DNA of 6,430 bases, from the NCBI GenBank assembly GCA_937858455.1, contig CALLYN010000072.1, positions 1 to 6,430 on the forward strand, written 5' to 3'. The notes beneath the pieces are model-generated. The model searched no databases. It saw only the letters and a program-made list of their open reading frames with translations, and was not told the DNA's origin. Below, piece by piece: positions 5,303 to 6,430 of this stretch. Numbering within the stretch: the stretch's first letter is position 1; each line of letters begins with the position of its first letter. The stretch is from an uncultured Kouleothrix sp. GTDB taxonomy: Bacteria > Chloroflexota > Chloroflexia > Chloroflexales > Roseiflexaceae. Position numbers and translations under genes: made by a program.

Positions 5303-6396
5303 ATCAGGTTCCGTTTCAATACAGTCAATACATTTTTACTCAACCAGAATGTGTCGTTCTGCAACCGGGGGTAGCGCGCCAGATTCGCGGCGGCGAAGCG
5401 CAACCAATACAAATAGATCGCCGCGCGCCAGAACTCCGGATCGTCGGGCAGGCCATAGTACCCGAGCGTTTCGTCGAGCAGCGCGCGCTCGGCCTGGTCG
5501 AACGCTGCCGGCAAAAGATAGTTGACAATTTCTTCACCTAGCTCGGTATGCTGCTGCATTTTGCGAACATACGCCAGCAGGTGCACGATATCGAGAAGCG
5601 GCAGCTGGTTGGGCAGCGCGCGATCCCAATCGATAATGCCACCCAGGCCGCCGGGCTGTGTCAGAATATTGCCGGGCCAGTAGTCGCCGTGGATCCAGCC
5701 GAACGGCAGGTCGGCGCCAATCAGCCGGCGCCGCAGCAACGCCTCGAGCGATTGCAGCGCGTCGCGCACCAGCGTAGCCGAAGGCCAGCGCTCGCTGTGC
5801 TGGTACAGCGTGGCCAGGTCGTCGCCGGCCAGCCGGCCGAACGCTGCGGCATCGATCACGCGGCGCTGGGCGGTGCCGAGGTGCAGCTGGCGGATCGCGC
5901 GCACGGCATCGTGCTTGAACGATGCGGGGGCGGTGCCGCGGCGCACCAGATCGCTGGCGGCCTCGCCGGCCAGCGCGGTTTCGAGGTAGTAGCTCTGGCC
6001 CTCAAACGTACCCCAGGCGAGCGGGCGCGGCATCAGCGAGTAGAACGAGCGCAGCATCGGCATCGCCTGCAAGCTCGCCACCACCTGGCGATGCAGCGTC
6101 GTGCTACGCTCGGCGTCGGGCGTGAGCGGCAGCTTCAGCACGCGCGCTGGCGCGCCGGCCGGGCTATCGGCCAGCAGCAGCACCACCACATCGCTGCGGG
6201 TGATCAGCCCGGACGCCACGTGCCCAGCGCCGCTGGGCAGCTCGGCCTGGCCATCGCGCGCCAGCTGTTCGAGCAGGCGCCCGGCCAGCAGGGTATAGCG
6301 GCCAAGCGCGCGCTGCTCGACATAGCGCAGCCATGGCCGCTGCACCCGCCGCAGCAGGCGCTGCAGATCAGGAGAGCGCAGCTGAAGCGTCGCCAT
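5299..6396 (-). CDS. Phosphotransferase of the APH/choline-kinase fold
   Basis: A 365-residue protein of the aminoglycoside phosphotransferase/choline kinase superfamily, which uses ATP to phosphorylate a hydroxyl on a small molecule or sugar. A probable ATP-contacting lysine is K88 in VLKLP (86-90), after a strand-rich N-lobe. YYLETALAGE (136-145) resembles the hinge between lobes. The catalytic loop is WIHGDYWPGNIL (234-245), with H236, D238 and N243, and the Mg-binding motif is GGIIDWDRA (252-260), with D256. All key residues are present, so it is probably active. The C-terminal part (about 265-365) is helical and substrate-binding, with YLYWLRFAAANL (328-339). ATG at 6396 is supported by GGAG nine bases upstream and a TGATG overlap with the preceding frame. 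It overlaps the next GT4 gene by ATGA. In this setting a sugar, nucleoside or lipid-glycan substrate is likelier than an antibiotic (inference). No substrate can be named. Confidence 0.85.
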   Translation of the reverse strand: MATLQLRSPDLQRLLRRVQRPWLRYVEQRALGRYTLLAGRLLEQLARDGQAELPSGAGHVASGLITRSDVVVLLLADSPAGAPARVLKLPLTPDAERSTTLHRQVVASLQAMPMLRSFYSLMPRPLAWGTFEGQSYYLETALAGEAASDLVRRGTAPASFKHDAVRAIRQLHLGTAQRRVIDAAAFGRLAGDDLATLYQHSERWPSATLVRDALQSLEALLRRRLIGADLPFGWIHGDYWPGNILTQPGGLGGIIDWDRALPNQLPLLDIVHLLAYVRKMQQHTELGEEIVNYLLPAAFDQAERALLDETLGYYGLPDDPEFWRAAIYLYWLRFAAANLARYPRLQNDTFWLSKNVLTVLKRNLI

Positions 6397-6430
6397 CAGC
6401 GCTCTCCGATCGCGGCGGTGCGCTTCGAGC
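6396..6430 (-). CDS. Last ten codons of an upstream gene (runs off the window)
   Basis: On the minus strand a frame enters from the window edge, reads SKRTAAIGER and stops at TGA, which shares its A with the ATG of the kinase-like gene (TGATG). Such an overlap is typical of coupled operon genes, and the pattern matches the ATGA junctions elsewhere in this cluster. Too little is visible to name the product, and a chance open frame of this length cannot be ruled out. Confidence 0.4.
   Translation of the reverse strand, partial: SKRTAAIGER

Noticed and set aside
4067..5374. 435-codon plus-strand open frame opposite the GT4 gene
   Set aside because: Same type of antisense shadow: low-complexity Arg/Gln/His-rich product and no ribosome binding site, opposite an unmistakable GT4 enzyme.
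5299..6396. Antibiotic-resistance aminoglycoside phosphotransferase
   Set aside because: The fold is shared by many kinases, and the operon context is glycan synthesis. Nothing in the sequence points to an aminoglycoside substrate.

Overview
The window looks like part of a cell-surface polysaccharide (exopolysaccharide, capsule or O-antigen-like) biosynthesis cluster from a GC-rich bacterium. The gene repertoire, the GC-rich codon use and the style of the O-antigen-ligase-like fragment resemble filamentous Chloroflexota (Chloroflexus/Roseiflexus/Kouleothrix-like). That assignment comes from memory of such clusters and no marker gene supports it, so treat it as moderate to low confidence. Every gene I can support reads on the minus strand, so gene order runs from high to low coordinates.

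Layout in the direction of transcription: (i) 6430-6396, the last codons of a gene cut by the window edge, joined by a TGATG overlap to (ii) 6396-5299, a phosphotransferase of the aminoglycoside phosphotransferase/choline kinase fold. That gene overlaps by ATGA with (iii) 5302-4058, a GT4 glycosyltransferase. (iv) 4057-3781 is non-coding, with a 12-bp imperfect inverted repeat and what may be one end of an insertion sequence. (v) 3780-3025 is a 251-residue polytopic membrane protein of unknown function with strongly conserved-looking acidic motifs. (vi) 3024-2829 is an intergenic stretch with a perfect 12-bp hairpin and a terminator-like hairpin with a T-rich tail. (vii) 2828-1545 is a second GT4 glycosyltransferase (WcaL/AmsK-like), overlapping by ATGA with (viii) 1548-322, a membrane-anchored GT2 glycosyltransferase. 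After 33 bases and a consensus ribosome binding site comes (ix) 288-1, the N-terminal 96 residues of a polytopic membrane protein that looks like an O-antigen ligase/polymerase.

How the genes probably work together (inference): the GT2 and GT4 enzymes add sugars to a lipid-linked repeat unit on the cytoplasmic face. The ligase/polymerase-like protein would polymerise or transfer the finished units. The kinase-fold protein would phosphorylate a small metabolite or glycan, and the 251-residue membrane protein has no assignable step. The tight overlaps define two translationally coupled pairs (kinase+GT4 and GT4+GT2).

I found no RNA gene, CRISPR array or complete mobile element. I do not see a clearly novel system. 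The parts most worth a second look are the uncharacterised membrane protein, the kinase-fold/GT4 pair, and the possible insertion-sequence scar between the two halves of the cluster.
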